From Mnemiopsis leidyi (taxonomy: Eukaryota; Ctenophora; Tentaculata; Lobata; Bolinopsidae): 64,000 nt of DNA. Below, in pieces: positions 59,789 to 64,000 of this stretch. The stretch is from the NCBI GenBank assembly GCA_000226015.1, contig JH153159.1, positions 4,947 to 68,946 on the forward strand, read 5' to 3'. Under the pieces are notes generated by a model. The model saw only the letters and a program-made list of their open reading frames with translations, was not told the origin of the DNA and made no database searches. The translations under genes and the position numbers were made by a program. Within the stretch, counting starts at the first letter, position 1. Each line of letters starts with the position of its first letter.

Positions 59789-61359
59789 AAGAAATGGCAA
59801 ATGAAGATTTCAGCAAGAATAAGACATTTAGAGTTACAGTTGTCAAAGATAATCGATCGTGTATTCTATCCGGCGCATCATTAGTCAGGAAGAGATAAAT
59901 CGTTACCGAATTACTCGTATATATCGGCTTCTCCGAGTAACCAATACCTGAGACACAGGTCCGTCGCAGAAGTCACAGAAGGCTTAGCTCTGACTTGACT
60001 AGAACGTTAGACTACGTCACGTGACGTTTAGTAAGGGAGTACGTGACTTAAAGAGTTTAAGTGAGGGTGTACGTGAATCACTGCCCTCAGTAAAAGGGAG
60101 CTGTAAAGGCGGTTTTTAGAACGAGGTATGAAATGAGCGATTAAGTATTTAAGTTGACCAGCTTGACAGACGAATTTGTTAACCTTCTGAAAGAGGGACG
60201 ACATTTTGAGACTTGGTCCTATGGTATCAAAACTCTGCTCTATTTTTCAATCCTGAATAGTGAAAATACTTCAAAGGCGTAAGTATAAGTCTTAATTCAT
60301 GAGTCAGAAAACTCTTTAAATATCAGATTATCATGAAGATTGTCATGTATATAAGCTTGCTGATTTACGATTGTAATGAATGCTAAATTTCAAATTAAAA
60401 ATAACAAATAGAGATTATAAAACGTAGTGCACTGTTATCTGACGGGAAGAACGAAAGTTAGGATGTTGGACAAACAGAGAAGAAATAAAGCAGTGTTCAA
60501 TGTTTAACTACCTTTCGAAACAGCGTGCTTAAACGTTTTTCAGTTATTTGCGCCAATGACTTTATTTTCTAGGAGTTTTCTCAAACAAAGGGCATCTGCG
60601 ACTACTATAGTACTATTAACCTATCATTAAGGATAACGTTATGCATTTGTTTAGGTTTTTTGGGATTTAGAGTCATTGTCCAGGACATTCCAAACTATTG
60701 TCTTTTCTTCTGCTACTGTCTTCTCTGGCAATATAACCAACACACTGCACAGTGTCAATAAAACAATCTTGAATGTCTTAACAATAAGAATAAAGAACTT
60801 GATCGCATTGATCTATTTCAGTATTTCGAGAAAAGAATTAGTAAAGGTAAATAGTAGATAATTAATAGATAATGAACAGTGATAATATATAATAGTAAAA
60901 GTTTAAAGTAAGTTAAAGTAGTAAATAGTAATTAATAAATAGTAATGATTAATAACATTATACTTTGAAAGCCGATCTTGAAGGAAACACAAAAGAAACG
61001 AATATCTTAATTGTTGAACTTGAACAGGCACAGAATATGCGTGATGCAGTCATCAGATAGGATGAAATCACACAAATAGAGCTCGCTACGGCACTTTCTA
61101 CTTTACCATTGAAATCGATTATGTAACTAAGTAACTACTTAGTGGAACAAGGTATAGTAGATTTAACTTTCAGGTACGTCAGCTCCGAGTCCAGCATAGT
61201 GATGACAAATGTCATGGAGGTTGCTATAGTATCATGTGAGGATGTATAATCATGTAATTATGTAATGATATGCAAATAATCATGAGCACTGAGTTGCAGT
61301 TGTGTCCTGGTGACGGCGGAGATAATCGTTTTGTCCCTACACCTATCCGCCCAGGAAAA

Positions 61360-61407
61360 TTATATATTTACCCTATATATATATTATATATTTATATATT
61401 TACCCTG
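61360..61407. repeat. TA-rich simple repeat with duplicated ATATATTTACCCT
   Basis: A (TA)n tract flanked by two copies of TATATTTACCCT. It is a low-complexity sequence. Confidence 0.7.
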
Positions 61408-62191
61408 TTGCTTTCCTGTAAAATTCTATGATGTTGAACTTTGTGTATGGTAAGTTCAGGTTACGATGGGAAGTTTAGAATTTGTTTTTTTGATTGATGT
61501 AGCTTAGGTCCATCAATCTGTCCTAAGAAAATATCACTGTGATTTAAAAAGTTGTACGTAAATTTGAAATTATCATATAATCATAGAGTCCTAGAAATAA
61601 TTGACAAATAGTGCGATAACGAAGCTACTACTGAAAGAGCAACTTGATAACTTCAAATACGACTTATTCATAAAGATATTATAATAAAAATAGTATCCAG
61701 AGGCGTCAGACGGGCGCTTTAATTAAGCAAGTAGATAACTAAGACAAAATTTCAGCAACCTATCCCCCATCGTAACCTTTGTAGTAAGATAAGATGGTAA
61801 TTATCTACAGAGTGAGAGGTCATAGTGGTAATATTCTACAATCTTTGGGGGAGCTGACAAATGCGGAACATTTTCAGGAATCAGAGAGAGAATTAATGAG
61901 CTGAAGCTAAAGATCTGAGAGAATCTCTAAATCAGCCACACCAGAGCAATCTGGAATTCTTCGGCACGTTCTACTGGCTCGGGAATGATGGGTATATTTA
62001 TACACGTGACAACGGGAATAAAACCAGATGATATAGGTTACAGGTTGCACCGTCCCAGTGAAAGTTGTTAAAATGGAGCTCCATGTTTTCAGAAGGTATT
62101 CAAACTTACTAACTAGGCTCTCAGAAAGCTGAGATTTAGTACTGCACAAGAATCACGAACAACGATGAGATCTCTTCCTTGAGAGTGATGT

Positions 62192-62231
62192 GTTTATGAG
62201 TTTGTAAGTTTGTAGGTTTGTTTGTTTGTAG
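62192..62231. repeat. (TTTG)n-like simple repeat
   Basis: Alternating GTTTGTAA, GTTTGTAG and GTTTGTTT words form a short low-complexity tract. Confidence 0.6.
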
Positions 62232-63589
62232 GTATGAGGGGTCAGGAATCCGTAAAAAAGTGACCACCAAAATGAGATTAACCCGGTCAGATAGCCCTGA
62301 GAGCACAAAAACCTCCAGGTGACGCAACTGTTGTTATTTAACCAAGTATCTACCGACCTATCATTCGAGCAGACGTGAGGGACTCAACTCCGGAAATTAA
62401 GGTAGCCAACTCAGCGACTCTGTAAACCAGTTATGTAGTGTCATCATGTAGGAATGTAAAGAAGTCCAGGTATTTGCACTGGTCGCGCCAACATGGCTTC
62501 CAGTGTGAAGTGTGCTGTTGAGTGTTGACTTCGTTAATTGGTTACATTCGTTACTTGATTACTTGGTTACATTCGCCTTACTTACTTGTTATTTTTTCTT
62601 GGGTTAAGAAGAAAATCTGCGATACGCCCAGAAGAACTTATCTTAAACGTCTCATACGATTTTCCTTCCTACTATACTAATGATTGATATTGTGCTAAAT
62701 CTCTATACTAACCACTTCTTTGCTTATGATGAACCTGCACTAAAATATTTCTGTAGTGTTTTCTGTATTCAAGTTAGCGAAGGCGCCTTTACGACCACAA
62801 ACGATAACTAGAAAAAATAAAGAGCAAAGACTTGAAGACATTCCTTTGATATAATCGAAAGAATTGTTTAACTTCCAAAAATTTAATTCAAATTTAAAAC
62901 AACAAAATCGAAATCTGCTGTAGTCCAACAAAGCTCTCACACAATAAGAATTGAGATAATCACTCTAACCTAATTACATAAACGCAAGGTTTGCCCAGGT
63001 ACTTTTGACAATCACACTAAACACAACACAAGAAATTTCATCAAAGTTAACCCGGTCTGCTCGGCAGTTAAGAGGACTGAGTTATGGGGAGACACGCCAG
63101 GGTTTGCCAGACCGATATTGAGCTATTGGCGGAATGCGAGAAAAACCTAAAATAGGTTTTTCCTTTCAACAAGTCGATCGTTTATAACACGATTTCCGGT
63201 TTAGAATTTCCCCCAGAATAATCATTAAGTACTATGTACGTGAAAGTTTCTGAAGGTAGGTAAAAACCGAAACGAAACATATTAAGGATATTCAGCAAAA
63301 ATAATAATACTCAGCTTTGACAAACGTTGACAGTTTAATTTACGTTGGAAGCGATAAAGTATCTAAGCTAACCATGTTAGGGGTAATCAACTAAAAGTTA
63401 CTTCACGCAATATAGAAAAATGGATTATAAAGCTTGTAGTAGGAACAGTTGATGATAGGTTATCAATTGAAGAGCTGAGAAGGGTGTCGGACACGATAAT
63501 TGGAAAGTTTGTTCTCACTGAGAAGTAAGACACTGCGTGCTCTAGGTGCTGATCTAGTAGTACCCAATCTTGTTTGTGGGACAATGGGG

Positions 63590-63659
63590 ACGTCATTGTA
63601 TTCTCAATTTAGGAATGTGGCCCGTAAGCTACGTCATAAGACGTCATAATATGACGTCA
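63590..63659. promoter_or_regulatory. CRE-like site cluster
   Basis: ACGTCA occurs at 63590, 63631 and 63641, and the full palindrome TGACGTCA at 63652-63659. The middle two are 10 bases apart, about one helical turn. TGACGTCA is the CREB/ATF consensus. No gene start is identified beside it. Confidence 0.45.
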
Positions 63660-64000
63660 CACCATAACCGCGACTAAGCCTAGTGATCTGTATACGGAAA
63701 ATGATTCAGATTTATAGGTTACTTAGCAACCAGTATTACCAAATAAGGGGTGATGGCCTTAAAACTGAATAAACTTACTGAATTTATAAACTTGATGAAT
63801 AAACCACAACCGGCAACGAGTCTGAATAATTCAGAATGAGTGATGTGTAACGGCTGAGATTATAAGAGTACAATAAGTTTCAACCATGTTCAGAAGTTTA
63901 CAATTATGTTCTAGCTTGCTGGATAACTAGCAGTCTCCTGTTGTAAAAATGGCCAGAGACGATGTTTTGGGGTACGTGAGACACTATCAGAGCCTCTAGG
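63660..64000. other. Window end, no gene seen
   Basis: No coding region recognised. A GTTACTTAGCAAC word near 63718 resembles a loosely spaced X-box. Confidence 0.4.

Larger units (their letters stand above)
59008..63589. other. Gene-free AT-rich stretch
   Basis: No supported exon on either strand. It contains a GTCACGTGAC palindrome (core at 60018), CACGTG at 59473 and 62003, the 22-base duplication at 59745, AT-rich runs near 60.88-60.96 kb and a TA-rich repeat near 61.37 kb. The missing 5' exons of the receptor or the PYROXD2-like gene could lie here but are not recognisable. Confidence 0.45.

Overview
The window looks like genomic DNA from an animal, most likely an invertebrate; I cannot fix the phylum. 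The coding genes have GT-AG introns of about 145 to 460 bases, their products are animal families (rhodopsin-type receptors, a TIS11/tristetraprolin RNA-binding protein, a PYROXD2-like oxidoreductase), and most of the sequence is non-coding. Two runs of ten N (19385-19394 and 57873-57882) are assembly gaps. Because the organism is a eukaryote, GTG and TTG starts were ignored and starts were placed at ATG or at splice acceptors.

Layout. 1-2.5 kb: no gene, but two small inverted-repeat elements, one with ends like pogo/Tigger elements. 2.5-3.45 kb (+): a single-exon GPCR. 3.45-47.5 kb: about 44 kb with almost no support for protein genes. It holds simple repeats, short tandem repeats, stem-loops and clusters of transcription-factor-like palindromes; the exception is one FLYWCH-like zinc-finger ORF at 19.5 kb beside the first gap. 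47.5-48.5 kb (+): a complete two-exon TIS11-family CCCH zinc-finger gene with a candidate 3' UTR to about 49.6 kb. 50.6-50.9 kb: a compact cluster of TCACGTGA palindromes with an RFX-type X-box. 53.1-56.5 kb (-): eleven 3' exons of a PYROXD2-like gene, all joining in phase to 403 codons, with about 170-180 N-terminal residues not found. 57.7-58.0 kb: a 26-bp minisatellite. 57.96-59.0 kb (-): a second GPCR-like gene whose last seven codons and stop lie inside the first minisatellite unit. 59-64 kb: no gene seen, with a CRE-like site cluster near 63.6 kb.

The genes do not form one pathway. The strongest unexplained signal is the excess of the palindrome TCACGTGA: 17 copies by eye where about one is expected. 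It often occurs beside ATTGG (CCAAT) boxes and X-boxes in the gene-poor stretch. All homology calls come from family knowledge, not a database search.
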